Of a DNA stretch of 38,295 nt, positions 1 through 9,252 are shown piece by piece. Source of the stretch: Deltaproteobacteria bacterium. GTDB lineage: Bacteria; Myxococcota_A; Polyangia; DRWM01; JAAZOP01. The DNA lies in assembly GCA_016218765.1 (NCBI GenBank), contig JACRCZ010000078.1:1-38295 (forward strand), given 5' to 3'. The notes under the pieces are model-generated. The model was not told the origin of the DNA. It made no database searches and saw nothing but the letters and a program-made list of their open reading frames with translations. A program made the position numbers and the translations under genes. Each line of letters starts with the position of its first letter. Positions within the stretch are counted from its first letter, which is position 1.

Positions 1-1119
1 CAGCACCGTCCGCGCCGGCAGCCCGTCCAGCGACGCGGCCAGGACCGCCGCCGTCGCCTCCACCCGCAGGCCGCGCGCCGCGAAGGCCGCACGCCGCGAG
101 GTCGCCCGCCACTCCGCCGCCGGCCGGTCCGCGCGCAGCCACGCCCCCGTCGCGGGGGCGACGCGCCGCAGCGCGGCCTCCTGCACCTCCGACACCGGGT
201 CCCAGCGGACCAGCCGCGCCGGCCGCTCGCCCCGCGCGATCGCCACCGCCCCGTGTAGCCTCGCGCAGAAGGCGTCGAACGGACACCGCGGACAGCGGCG
301 CCGCTCGCGGCACGGGAGCGGAGTGCCGTCGGCGAGCAGCCCCTCGAGCAGATTGCGGCGGCCGCGCAGCTCGTCCTCGAGCTTCGCCGGATCCTGGACC
401 AGGCCCTCGTACCCCTCCAGGTACGAGAGCGGCATGCGGTTGGTCCAGACGACCGCGCCGCCGGCGCGGGCGGCGTCGAGCACCCGGTGCACGGCGGGGG
501 CGTCGGCCGGGCGCAGGAACAGCCGGTCCGGCCGCGCCAGGTTCTCGGCCGCCGCGCCGAACGGCGTGAGCCACAGGATGTCGTACTCGCGGACCCCCGC
601 CGCCAGCGTGCGACGGATCAGCTCGGGCGCGTCGGCGAGGTTGCGGCGGTTGAGCACGACGTCGACGCTGACGACGAGGCGGGCGGCGAGGGCGGCGCGC
701 AGGCCCGCGAACGCCTGCGCGAAGGCCCCGGGCACGCCGACGACGGCGTCGTGGACCGCCGGCCGCGAGCCGTGCAGCGAGAACGTGACCTCGCACAGGC
801 CGGCATCCAGCAGCGCCTGCAGGTAGGCGGGATAGCCGAGGCGCCGGCCGTTGGTGATGATCTGGACCCAGCGGTAGCCGAGCTGCCGGGCGGTGCGGAT
901 GAACCCGGGCAGACGGGGGTGGAGCGTCGGCTCGCCGCCGCTGAGCACCGCGCGCTCCGCGCCCTCGGCCCGCCCCGCGCGCAGCTCCGCGACGATCTCG
1001 TCGTCGGGGCGGAGCGCGCCGTCGAGCGACAGGCGGTCGAGGCAGAAGCAGCAGCGGTTGTTGCAGGCGGAGCACAGGCGCACCCAGCGCCGTCGCTCGG
1101 GCGCAGGTTCAGAAGACAC
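1..1119 (-). CDS. Radical SAM protein with C-terminal cysteine cluster (3' end beyond window)
   Basis: The visible 373 codons encode a radical SAM enzyme, which would cleave S-adenosylmethionine at a [4Fe-4S] cluster. The cluster motif CNNRCCFC (C19, C23, C26; CX3CX2C) lies near the N-terminus and is followed by the SAM-binding SGGEPT motif and a typical partial TIM-barrel pattern. Further on, a CRERRRCPRCPFDAFC segment looks like a SPASM or twitch-type auxiliary cluster, which in known families often acts on peptides. The start is taken as GTG at 1119, which overlaps the last 11 bases of the upstream lipoprotein gene, so the two are probably translationally coupled. The reading frame is still open at base 1, so the C-terminus is missing. 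The substrate is unknown; the overlap makes the lipoprotein, or a product linked to it, a candidate partner. Confidence 0.85.
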   Translation of the reverse strand, partial: MSSEPAPERRRWVRLCSACNNRCCFCLDRLSLDGALRPDDEIVAELRAGRAEGAERAVLSGGEPTLHPRLPGFIRTARQLGYRWVQIITNGRRLGYPAYLQALLDAGLCEVTFSLHGSRPAVHDAVVGVPGAFAQAFAGLRAALAARLVVSVDVVLNRRNLADAPELIRRTLAAGVREYDILWLTPFGAAAENLARPDRLFLRPADAPAVHRVLDAARAGGAVVWTNRMPLSYLEGYEGLVQDPAKLEDELRGRRNLLEGLLADGTPLPCRERRRCPRCPFDAFCARLHGAVAIARGERPARLVRWDPVSEVQEAALRRVAPATGAWLRADRPAAEWRATSRRAAFAARGLRVEATAAVLAASLDGLPARTVL

Positions 1120-3007
1120 CGTTGGTGATCCGGAGGCTGTACTCGGCGCAATCGCCGGCGGCGCCGGCGGCGCGGTAGACGCGGACGTGGAACACCGCGC
1201 TGTTGTCGGCGCAGAGGTTGTACCCCTCGGTGTTGGACGCCCGGCACTGGCACTCGCCCCGCATGTCGGTCGGGACCGAGCGGTCGGAGAAATCCGTGTA
1301 CCAGGAGTACCGATCGGGAGCGTCGGTGCACTCGGCGGCGGTGCCGCAGCCGCCGCGGTAGACATCGATGCGGAAGACGTTGCCGGGGTTGCCGCCGGGG
1401 TTGAAGCGCACGTCGACGTTGAACGCGTCGCAGGTGTCGTCGGCGGAGTCCTGCGCCGTGAAGGTGTACCAGTCCTCGTCGGCGCCCGGGGAGATCTTGC
1501 CGCGGACGGTGGTGTCCGCGCCGCCGTCGGCGAGGGGCCCGAGATCGATGGCGGCGCCGCACGAGCCCCCGCCGGTCGCCTCGGACGGCTCCAGCTCGCA
1601 CTCGCAGCCCGTGGCGGCGGTGCCGTCCGCGTCGCTCCAGCCCGGGTCGCAGGTCATGATGCAGGTGCCGGCGGCGCAGGATGCCGTGCCGTTCGGCGCC
1701 GGGGCGCAGAGCACCGCGGGGGCGGGCGGGTCGTTGTCCGTGGTGCCGTCGCAGTCGTCGTCGATCGCGTTGCACGTCTCGGCGACCGCGGTGCCCTCGC
1801 GGCAGCGGTCGATGCCGAGCAGGCACATCGAGGAGCGGAGGCAGGCGCCCAGGCCGCAGGTGTAGGTGACATAATCCTCGTCGGACACGCCATCGCAGTC
1901 GTCGTCGATGCCGTCGCACGTCGCGTCGTCCGCGGCCGGCGGGCCGCACTGCGGGGTGCCCTCGACGCACGCCGCCGTGTCGTTGCAGGCGCCGACGCAG
2001 CCGGTGGGGACCCACTCCTCATCGACGGTGCCGTCGCAGTCGTCGTCGGTGTTGTCGCAGGTGGCGTCGGTCGTGGCCGGCGGGTCCCGCGGCTCGCAGG
2101 CCGTCTCGCCGCGGTGGCAGATCTCGTTGCGCTGGCAGGGGCCGCGCCCGCAGGTGGTGGGCAGGAAGTCCTCGTCGGTGAGCCCGTCGCAGTCATCGTC
2201 CCGGCCGTCGCACGCGACCTCGTCCGGCACCTCGCCCGGCTCGCAGGTCGCCTCGCAGCCGTCCGCCGGCAGGCCGTTGGCGTCCTCCCAGCCGGCCTCG
2301 CAGTGGAAGTCGCAGGCGCCGAGCACGCAGGTGGCGACTCCGTGGGGCCGGGCGGGGCAGGCGTGGCCGCAGGCGCCGCAGTTCATGACGTCGAAATCGA
2401 TGTCGTAGTCCTCGTCGGTCAGGCCGTCGCAGTCGTTGTCCAGCGCGTCGCAGAACTCGGGGACGCAGGTCGCGCAGTCGGTGTCCGTGTCGTCGGTGCG
2501 GCCGTCGCAGTCGTTGTCGTAGGCGTCGGAGCAGGTGCCGTCGTCGGGCGACTCGGCGCCGGTGGACGACGCGCACTCGTACTCGCAACCGTCCACGGCC
2601 GTGCCGTTGGCGTCGACCCAGCCGGGCTCGCAATCGATGATCGTGCACTCGCCGGCCGCGCACTCGCCCGAGCCGTGGAGCGGATCGCAGGCGATGCCGC
2701 AGCCGCCGCAGTTGGCCTCGTCGGCCAGCAGGTCCCAGCCGTCGTCGACGACGGTGTCGCAGTCGTTGTCCAGCCCGTCGCAGACCTCCGGCACGGAGAC
2801 GCAGGCATCGGTCTCGCCGCCGCCGTCCCCGTCGTCGCGCACCTCGACGTCCGCGTCCCCGTCCGCGCCGCCGTCGCCCCCGTCGCCGCCGTCGCCTCCG
2901 TCGTCATGGACGACCACGTCGACGGGTTGCACGGCCTCGGCGCCGCAGCCGGCGATCGCCAAGACCCCCACGATCCCGGCCAGGGCCCACGTCCATCGAT
3001 GTTGCAT
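1109..3007 (-). CDS. Secreted lipoprotein with MopE-like metal-binding repeats
   Basis: This is a cysteine- and aspartate-rich exported protein of 632 residues. From the ATG at 3007 it has a lipoprotein signal peptide ending in LAIAGC, then an acidic Asp-Gly-rich spacer, then seven copies of a C-D-x-x-D-N/D-D-C-D-G-x-x-D motif. This is the putative metal-binding motif named after the copper protein MopE. Between repeats are CxxGxC-type units. The C-terminus (about the last 140 residues, with DEDWYTF) looks like a pre-peptidase C-terminal type beta domain. An in-frame ATG at 3022 is possible, but the 3007 ATG has GAGG six bases upstream, and the -10 box at 3034-3039 would leave almost no leader for 3022. 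The gene overlaps the following radical SAM gene. Metal binding is inferred from the family. Confidence 0.85.
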   Translation of the reverse strand: MQHRWTWALAGIVGVLAIAGCGAEAVQPVDVVVHDDGGDGGDGGDGGADGDADVEVRDDGDGGGETDACVSVPEVCDGLDNDCDTVVDDGWDLLADEANCGGCGIACDPLHGSGECAAGECTIIDCEPGWVDANGTAVDGCEYECASSTGAESPDDGTCSDAYDNDCDGRTDDTDTDCATCVPEFCDALDNDCDGLTDEDYDIDFDVMNCGACGHACPARPHGVATCVLGACDFHCEAGWEDANGLPADGCEATCEPGEVPDEVACDGRDDDCDGLTDEDFLPTTCGRGPCQRNEICHRGETACEPRDPPATTDATCDNTDDDCDGTVDEEWVPTGCVGACNDTAACVEGTPQCGPPAADDATCDGIDDDCDGVSDEDYVTYTCGLGACLRSSMCLLGIDRCREGTAVAETCNAIDDDCDGTTDNDPPAPAVLCAPAPNGTASCAAGTCIMTCDPGWSDADGTAATGCECELEPSEATGGGSCGAAIDLGPLADGGADTTVRGKISPGADEDWYTFTAQDSADDTCDAFNVDVRFNPGGNPGNVFRIDVYRGGCGTAAECTDAPDRYSWYTDFSDRSVPTDMRGECQCRASNTEGYNLCADNSAVFHVRVYRAAGAAGDCAEYSLRITNGVF

Positions 3008-3033
3008 GACCGACCTCGCCATCTCTGCGGGGC

Positions 3034-3062
3034 AGTATACGAGACGACCCGGGGACGCACAA
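3034..3062 (-). promoter_or_regulatory. Sigma-70-type promoter of the MopE-like lipoprotein gene
   Basis: On the minus strand a TATACT -10 box (3034-3039) lies 17 bases downstream of a weaker TTGTGC -35 box (3057-3062). The start of transcription would fall near 3027, giving a leader of about 20 bases before the ATG at 3007. Confidence 0.5.
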
Positions 3063-3079
3063 CCTCTCCCGCATCCGGA

Positions 3080-3136
3080 CCGCGGGCTTCAGCCCGGCTG
3101 GCGTTCGGCCGCAGCCGCGCCCTGAAGGGCGCGGTT
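3080..3136. repeat. REPIN-like pair of TTCA-loop hairpins
   Basis: Two short hairpins lie in opposite orientation between the lipoprotein gene and pepT. The first is CGGGC-TTCA-GCCCG (3083-3096). The second is CCGCGCCC-TGAA-GGGCGCGG (3115-3134), a perfect 8-bp stem. On the reverse strand the second has the same TTCA loop. A third, isolated copy of this hairpin type with an 8-bp stem is at 31194-31213. The pairing in opposite orientation is typical of REP/REPIN elements; a role as terminator or mRNA-stability hairpin is possible. Confidence 0.55.
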
Positions 3137-3175
3137 CGGTCATGCAAGGTGATCGCGGACTGTCGGGCGTGGCCC

Positions 3176-4414
<1,239 letters not shown>

Positions 4415-4539
4415 CGCGTTATCCGGTCCCCGATACCCCCGTGCCAACGACGGGCGGCATACTACAACAGGTCCCGCAAGGGAAGGAAGCCCCCCGTCGG
4501 ACTTGCGTCCCGACCCGCCATCGGCTACCAAGCCCGCCG

Positions 4540-7299
4540 ATGCCCGATCCGGCGCCCACCTGGCACGACCGTACCGTGGCCGACGCCGCCCAGAGCTTCG
4601 GCGTCTACCTCGAAAAGGGCCTCGGCGAGGACAAGGCCGCGGCGGAGCTGCGGCGCGTCGGCCCCAACGAGCTGCCGCGCCGCAAGCCCCCTTCCGCCTG
4701 GAAGGTCTTCCTCGCCCAGTTCTTGAACCCCCTCGTCCTCAGCCTCCTCGCCGCCGCCGCCGTCGCCACCGTCGCCGCCGTCTGGCACGCCGATCCGACC
4801 CTCGGCTTCCTCGCCCGCTACTCCGACGCCATCGCCATCCTGCTCATCGTCGTGCTCAACGCCGCGATCGGCTACGTCCAGGAACGCAAGGCCGAACGCG
4901 CGCTCGAGTCGTTGCAGGCCATGCTGACCTTCAACGCCCGCGTCGTGCGCGACGGCCAGGAACGCGTCGTGCCCGCGCGCGAGCTGGTGCCCGGCGACGT
5001 CGTGGTGCTCGAGGCCGGCGATCACGTGCCGGCCGACGTGCGCCTGGGCGAAAGCTCCGACTGCCGCACGGACGAGTCCCCGCTCACCGGCGAGTCGACC
5101 CCCGTCGAAAAGGACGCCGCCCGCGTGCTCGAGCCGGCCACGACGCTGGCCGACCGCGTGAACAGGGCCTTCATGGGCACCATGGCCGTGCGCGGGCGCG
5201 CCCGCGCGATCGTCGTGGCCACCGGCGTCGGCACCGAGATCGGCCGCATCGGCAAGCTGATCGGCGAGATCTCGAGCGGCGCGTCCCCCCTGGAACAGCG
5301 GCTCGCCCGCTTCTCGCGCCAGATCCTCTTCGCCTGCCTCGCCCTCTCCCTGCTCCTCTTCGCCTTCGGCCTGATCCGCGGCGGCTTCACCGTCTGGGGC
5401 CTCCTCCTGACGGCGGTGTCGCTCGCCGTCGCCGGCATCCCCGAAGGCCTCCCGGCGATTACGACGATCACGCTGGCCCTGGGGATGCAGCGCATGGCGC
5501 GCCGCGGCGCCCTCATCCGCTCGCTGCCCGCCGTCGAGACGCTCGGCAGCGCCACCGTGATCTGCACCGACAAGACCGGGACCCTCACGCTCAACGACAT
5601 GCAGGTCCGCCGCATCGCCACGCTGCGCCACGAGTACGGCTTCACGGAAGGCGCGTGCGTCGGCGGCGGGTCCCTCACCCTCGACGGCCGGGTCACGAGG
5701 CTGGAGGAGCACGACGACCTGCGCGAGCTGGTCCGCGCCTCCGTCGTGCCCAACCACGCCGTCGTGCGCCCGGGCCCGGACGGGAAGCTGGCGGGGGAGG
5801 GCGACCCCACCGAGGTCGCGATCCTGATCTGCGGCGCCAACCTCGGCGTCCCCCGCGACAGCGTGCTCGACGAGATGTCCCTCGTCGCCAGCAACCCTTT
5901 CGACTCCGATCGCCGGCGCATGTCCCTCATCTTCCAGAGCGGCCCCTCCGGCGAGCTGACCAGCTACGTCAAGGGCGGCGTCGACGAGATCCTCGGCCGC
6001 TGCGATCATGTCCGCGACGGGTCCGGCTCCCGCCCGCTGACCGAGGACGATCGGCGGACGATCCACGAGCGGGCCGAGGCGATGGCGGAGCAGGCGCTGC
6101 GAGTGCTGGCCGTCGCGCACCGCCATGTCGAGTCGGACGCGGACGCGGAGGCGGCGGAGCGCGGCCTGGAGTTCCTCGGCCTGATCGGAATGCAGGACCC
6201 GCCGCGGCCGGAGGCGATGGCGGCGATCCGGCGCTGCCGCGACGCCGGCATCAAGGTCGTCATGATCACCGGCGACCACGCCGTCACCGCGCGCGCGATC
6301 GCCCGCGAGATGCAGTTCTGGGAGGAAGGCGACCTCGCCGTCACCGGACAGGAACTGGAGGCGCTCACGGACGACGCGCTGACGGAACGCATCGAGCGGG
6401 TGCGGATCTTCGCGCGCGTCACGGCCGAGCAGAAGCTGCGCATCGTGCGCGCCTGGAAGAGGCGCGGCGGCGTGGTCGCCATGACGGGCGACGGCGTCAA
6501 CGACGCGCCCGCGCTGCGCGAGGCCGACCTGGGCGTGGCGATGGGCAAGGGCGGGACCGACGTGGCGCGCGAGGCCGCGAAGATGGTCCTCACCGACAAC
6601 AACTTCGCCTCCATCGTCGCCGCCGTCGAAGAGGGCCGGACGATCCTGCGCAACATCCGCAAGTCGATCGTCTTCCTCCTCTCGTCCAACACCGGACTCG
6701 CGCTCACCGTCTTCTTCTCCGTCTTCTTCCCGTCGCTGCTCGTGCTCACCCCGCTGCAGATCCTGTGGATCAACCTCGTCACCAACGGCGCCCCCGCGCT
6801 CGGCCTGGGCGTCGATCCGCCCGAGCCGGGCGAGATGCAGAACCGCCCGCGGCCCGTCGCCGCGGGACTCCTCGACCCCGACGACCTGTGGTTCCTCCTC
6901 GGCTTCGGCCTGCTCATCGGAGCCATCGGCATCGGCTCGTACCTGCTGCCCCCGTCGCTGCTCCCCGCGGCCGCCACCGCCGCCGGTTCCCGCACCCTGG
7001 CCTTCTTCTCCCTCGCCTTCCTCCCGCTGGTCCACGCCTTCAACTGCCGGGCCCGCCGCGCCAGCATCTTCTCGCGCGACCTGCCGCCGAACCGCTTCCT
7101 GTGGGTCGCCGTCCTCTCCTCCGCGGCCCTCCAGCTCCTGGCCAACCTGGTGGTCGGCCTGCACGGCGTCTTCCGCGTCGTCGCGCTCGGCCCCCGCGAC
7201 TGGCTCATGCTCGCCGCCGCCTCGCTCGCCGTCCTCCCCGTGTGGGAGATCGCCAAGGCCGTCCTGCGCGCCCGCGATCGCGCCCGGACCGCGCCCTGA
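4540..7299 (+). CDS. P2-type cation-transporting ATPase (Ca2+-ATPase-like)
   Basis: This integral membrane pump of 919 residues couples ATP hydrolysis to cation export. Domains follow the P2 order: an N-terminal cation-ATPase domain, transmembrane helices, an actuator domain with LTGEST, the M4 ion-binding motif AGIPEGLPA, the phosphorylation site CTDKTGTLT (D344), a nucleotide-binding domain, the hinge motifs TGDH and MTGDGVNDAPAL, and a C-terminal membrane block. In M6 the usual N-x-x-T-D motif reads NLVTNGAPALGLG, so the expected aspartate is asparagine. This can alter ion number or selectivity, so calcium is not assured. The start is ATG 4540; the frame stays open upstream to 4441 but that part is proline- and arginine-rich and unlike the family. 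The gene is divergent from pepT and appears monocistronic. Confidence 0.9.
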   Translation: MPDPAPTWHDRTVADAAQSFGVYLEKGLGEDKAAAELRRVGPNELPRRKPPSAWKVFLAQFLNPLVLSLLAAAAVATVAAVWHADPTLGFLARYSDAIAILLIVVLNAAIGYVQERKAERALESLQAMLTFNARVVRDGQERVVPARELVPGDVVVLEAGDHVPADVRLGESSDCRTDESPLTGESTPVEKDAARVLEPATTLADRVNRAFMGTMAVRGRARAIVVATGVGTEIGRIGKLIGEISSGASPLEQRLARFSRQILFACLALSLLLFAFGLIRGGFTVWGLLLTAVSLAVAGIPEGLPAITTITLALGMQRMARRGALIRSLPAVETLGSATVICTDKTGTLTLNDMQVRRIATLRHEYGFTEGACVGGGSLTLDGRVTRLEEHDDLRELVRASVVPNHAVVRPGPDGKLAGEGDPTEVAILICGANLGVPRDSVLDEMSLVASNPFDSDRRRMSLIFQSGPSGELTSYVKGGVDEILGRCDHVRDGSGSRPLTEDDRRTIHERAEAMAEQALRVLAVAHRHVESDADAEAAERGLEFLGLIGMQDPPRPEAMAAIRRCRDAGIKVVMITGDHAVTARAIAREMQFWEEGDLAVTGQELEALTDDALTERIERVRIFARVTAEQKLRIVRAWKRRGGVVAMTGDGVNDAPALREADLGVAMGKGGTDVAREAAKMVLTDNNFASIVAAVEEGRTILRNIRKSIVFLLSSNTGLALTVFFSVFFPSLLVLTPLQILWINLVTNGAPALGLGVDPPEPGEMQNRPRPVAAGLLDPDDLWFLLGFGLLIGAIGIGSYLLPPSLLPAAATAAGSRTLAFFSLAFLPLVHAFNCRARRASIFSRDLPPNRFLWVAVLSSAALQLLANLVVGLHGVFRVVALGPRDWLMLAAASLAVLPVWEIAKAVLRARDRARTAP

Positions 7300-7368
7300 T
7301 GGCTGCCATCCGGCTCCGGAAGGACGGTGCCGAATCGAACAATCGCCCGCCCATCGCCTGCCGAACCC

Positions 7369-7400
7369 TTGACAGCGGACCGATTCCGTAGAACCCTACG
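7369..7400 (+). promoter_or_regulatory. Candidate promoter with dyad upstream of the Ser-His-Gly repeat gene
   Basis: A perfect TTGACA (7369-7374) is followed at -10 distance by no good TATAAT match. Instead there is a dyad CGTAG-AACC-CTACG (7387-7400), which could be an operator covering the -10 region. An ECF-type reading (GAACCC at 7363 with CGTAGA at 7387) is also possible. The real promoter class is unclear. Confidence 0.35.
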
Positions 7401-7407
7401 ACCGTGG

Positions 7408-7488
7408 GCGTACGCTCGAGGCTCCTCGCCCACCAGCGGACCGGTCGATCGACCGTCCGGACCATGCGAGGAGCTCACCGTACGCGCC
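7408..7488 (+). promoter_or_regulatory. Folded 5' leader (nested stems) before the repeat-protein gene
   Basis: An outer imperfect stem pairs 7408-7429 with 7466-7488 (shared blocks CGTACG and GCTCCTCGC). It encloses an inner hairpin centred on the perfect 14-bp palindrome CGGTCGATCGACCG (7442-7455), extended by CGGA/TCCG. The leader would begin close to the predicted transcription start and ends 8 to 10 bases before the Shine-Dalgarno GGGAGG (about 7495-7500). It does not match a riboswitch class I can name. An RNA control element or a protein-binding dyad are both possible. Confidence 0.5.
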
Positions 7489-7504
7489 GGTGCAGGGAGG
7501 GCGC

Positions 7505-7939
7505 ATGTCGGACGCGAAGTTTCCCAAGCCCGAGAAGACCACCGAAGTGTACCTCACGGAGAAGGAGAAGCTGCTGACCCGGCGCGATCTCCTGTCCTCG
7601 TCCTGGAAGGTGGCGCTGCTCGCGGCCGGCGCGGCCCTGCTCCCGAAGCAGGCGCTGGCTCTCGGCTCCGGCTCCCAGGGCCGCTCCCCCACCCCGCCGC
7701 AGAACGGCCAGCCGCTCGGCGCCAAGCCGGCCGCGCCCGGCACGCCGCCCAAGGCAGGAGGAACGGGAACCCCCGCGGTCGCCGGCGCCAACGCGCCGAA
7801 GCCCAGCGAGCTCACCCACTGCTCGCACGGCTCGCACGGTTCGCACGGCTCGCACGGCTCGCACGGTTCGCACGGTTCGCACGGTTCGCACGGCTCGCAC
7901 GGTTCGCACGGTTCGCACGGCTCGCACGGGTCCTGGTAG
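7505..7939 (+). CDS. Tat-signal protein with C-terminal (Ser-His-Gly)12 repeat; possible radical-SAM-modified precursor
   Basis: This 144-residue protein has three parts. The first about 45 residues carry a twin-arginine export signal ([20 protein letters not shown], then LPKQALALG). A Pro/Gly/Ala-rich spacer follows. The tail reads H-C and then twelve Ser-His-Gly units and a final Ser-Trp. Read one step on, the tail is a His-Gly-Ser repeat, a case of the His-Xaa-Ser repeat found in HxsA, the presumed precursor of the radical SAM Hxs system. The codons vary at the Gly third position (GGC, GGT, GGG), which argues for selection on the protein. The start is ATG 7505, preceded by GGGAGGGCGC; an upstream start at 7490 is less likely. 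The gene lies opposite a U32-like gene in a radical SAM-rich region. Metal (Ni, Cu, Zn) binding by the His tail is an alternative role. Confidence 0.75.
   Translation: MSDAKFPKPEKTTEVYLTEKEKLLTRRDLLSSSWKVALLAAGAALLPKQALALGSGSQGRSPTPPQNGQPLGAKPAAPGTPPKAGGTGTPAVAGANAPKPSELTHCSHGSHGSHGSHGSHGSHGSHGSHGSHGSHGSHGSHGSW
7823..7930 (+). repeat. Twelve 9-bp tandem repeats TCGCACGGN encoding Ser-His-Gly
   Basis: Twelve in-frame copies of TCG-CAC-GGN differ only at the last base (C, T or G). The array is fully coding and ends the gene with Ser-Trp-stop. Replication slippage could change its length. Confidence 0.95.
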
Positions 7940-7964
7940 CCGGCGCGCGCGCGAACCCGCTTCC

Positions 7965-8027
7965 GTTCCTTTCCAGAACAAGTGCCCGCAGCGTGCTCTT
8001 CGTCCGCTCCATGCCAGCGCGCGACGG
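7965..8027 (-). pseudogene. Relic of the C-terminus of a radical SAM-methyltransferase gene
   Basis: About 60 bases match the 3' end of the gene at 9912-11720 (its bases about 9928-9990) at roughly 80% by eye; the longest shared stretch runs through GTCCGCTCC. On the minus strand this piece translates as [19 protein letters not shown] against SRAGTERTDSTLWVLVLER in the intact protein. It lies directly downstream of the U32-like gene's stop. No other part of the methyltransferase is recognisable here, so it looks like the residue of a duplication or deletion. Confidence 0.6.
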
Positions 8028-8039
8028 CCCGCCCGCGGT

Positions 8040-9233
8040 CTACCACCGTGCGGTGAGGAACTCGTCGAGGAGCGCGTCGATCTCCGCGGCGAGGCGCGCG
8101 GCCGCGTCGCGGTCGTACCGCAGCGCCCTCTCGGCCCAGCGGTGGCAGTAGCGACAGTCGTCGCAGAACGTCGTCGCGCACGGGATCTTGCGGAAGCCCT
8201 CCAGGAAGCCCGACAAGGCGGTGTTGTCCACCACGATTTCGAGGGAGAGGACCCGCTCCCGGAGCTGGAGCTGGCGCAACAACAGCCGCCGCTCCCTTGC
8301 CCCCATCCCGGGCAGGCGGGCCCGGGCCTGGGCCGCGATGTCGTGATGGAATCCGGCGGCGTCGCCCAGCATCTCGAGCGAGATGATGTCCAGCAGGTTG
8401 CCGTCGTAGCGCCGCGCGGCGTACGCGCCGGCGGCGCGCAGCAGCCAGGCGGTCGAACGCGAGCGATCGATGATCTTGAACTCGTCGTAGCCCAGCGCCT
8501 CGTAGACGGCGATGTCCTCCGGGCGGATCCAGCGGCTCATGAGGATCAGCTCCGGCTCCATCAAGCGCCGGCGCGTGCAGCGCCACAGGTAGGAGTCGAG
8601 CAGGGCGTGGCTCTCCCGCCCGCGGAGGTCCTCCTGCGAGGCGTGGCCGACGCTGCACGCGTGCTCGGCGAGGTACTGGCACTGGTGGATGCAGGCGATG
8701 TTGGCGAAGAGCTGGATGCCGCAGGAAAGCCCCGCACGGATGCGCGCCAGCGCCTCGAAGTCGCGGTTGAAGTCGCTGTACGGCAGGAGCAGGGGATCGA
8801 CGCCCAGCGACTCCTGGTACTTGAGCCGCGGAAAGCTCGTGGGCCACGAGAGCACGCTGCCGCGGACCGGGAGCTCCGGGAAGTTGCGCCGCACCAGGGC
8901 GACGAGGGTCAGGTTGGCGATGGAGACGCTGTCGACGCCGGCATCGACGAGGCGGCGCACGAAGGCCAGGATGCGCTCCTGGCCCTCGCCGGTCTGCTCG
9001 AGGTTGGCGAGACACGGTGCGTTCAGCAGGTAGCAGAAACCGAGGCCCCGCTCGTGCGCCGCCCGCACGTAGGCGGCGGCGGCGTCCCAATCGACGCGCG
9101 GCAGGACGGCCGCGGCGCGACCGCCGCCCACGGGGTCGAACGGCAGCTTGGCGTACACCGAGGTCACCTCGGGGATCCGCGCCAGGCCGTCGAGCAGCGC
9201 CAGGTCCCAGTTCGCCGCGACGCTGAGCTTCAT
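8040..9233 (-). CDS. U32-peptidase-like TIM-barrel iron-sulfur protein (A)
   Basis: This 397-residue protein has the outline of the U32 peptidase superfamily (the family of UbiU/UbiV, RlhA and TrhP), whose known members are mostly iron-sulfur proteins in anaerobic hydroxylation. Visible pieces are the N-terminal strand [52 protein letters not shown], then [16 protein letters not shown] and a C-terminal cluster [12 protein letters not shown]. The same two cysteine groups occur in the proteins at 18593 and 21131. The start is ATG 9233, with GGAGG five to six bases before it. It is the last gene of the operon 12817 to 8040, 19 bases after the methyltransferase. The exact reaction is unknown. A peptidase role is unlikely on what is known of better-studied members. 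Confidence 0.7.
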   Translation of the reverse strand: MKLSVAANWDLALLDGLARIPEVTSVYAKLPFDPVGGGRAAAVLPRVDWDAAAAYVRAAHERGLGFCYLLNAPCLANLEQTGEGQERILAFVRRLVDAGVDSVSIANLTLVALVRRNFPELPVRGSVLSWPTSFPRLKYQESLGVDPLLLPYSDFNRDFEALARIRAGLSCGIQLFANIACIHQCQYLAEHACSVGHASQEDLRGRESHALLDSYLWRCTRRRLMEPELILMSRWIRPEDIAVYEALGYDEFKIIDRSRSTAWLLRAAGAYAARRYDGNLLDIISLEMLGDAAGFHHDIAAQARARLPGMGARERRLLLRQLQLRERVLSLEIVVDNTALSGFLEGFRKIPCATTFCDDCRYCHRWAERALRYDRDAAARLAAEIDALLDEFLTARW

Positions 9234-9252
9234 GCGTGCCTCCGCCGACAGC

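Noticed and set aside
7823..7930. CRISPR-like direct repeats
   Set aside because: The units are contiguous 9-mers without spacers and are coding.
7396..9090. A minus-strand open frame with a (Cys-Glu-Pro)n repeat opposite the Ser-His-Gly repeat
   Set aside because: It is the antisense of a 9-bp tandem repeat; all frames of such an array are repetitive. The plus-strand frame has a ribosome site, a Tat signal and third-position variation, and the minus frame overlaps the U32-like gene in another frame.
7505..9233. Canonical His-Xaa-Ser (HxsABCD) system
   Set aside because: The repeat fits, but no neighbouring protein is recognisable as HxsB, HxsC or HxsD, so the name is not applied.
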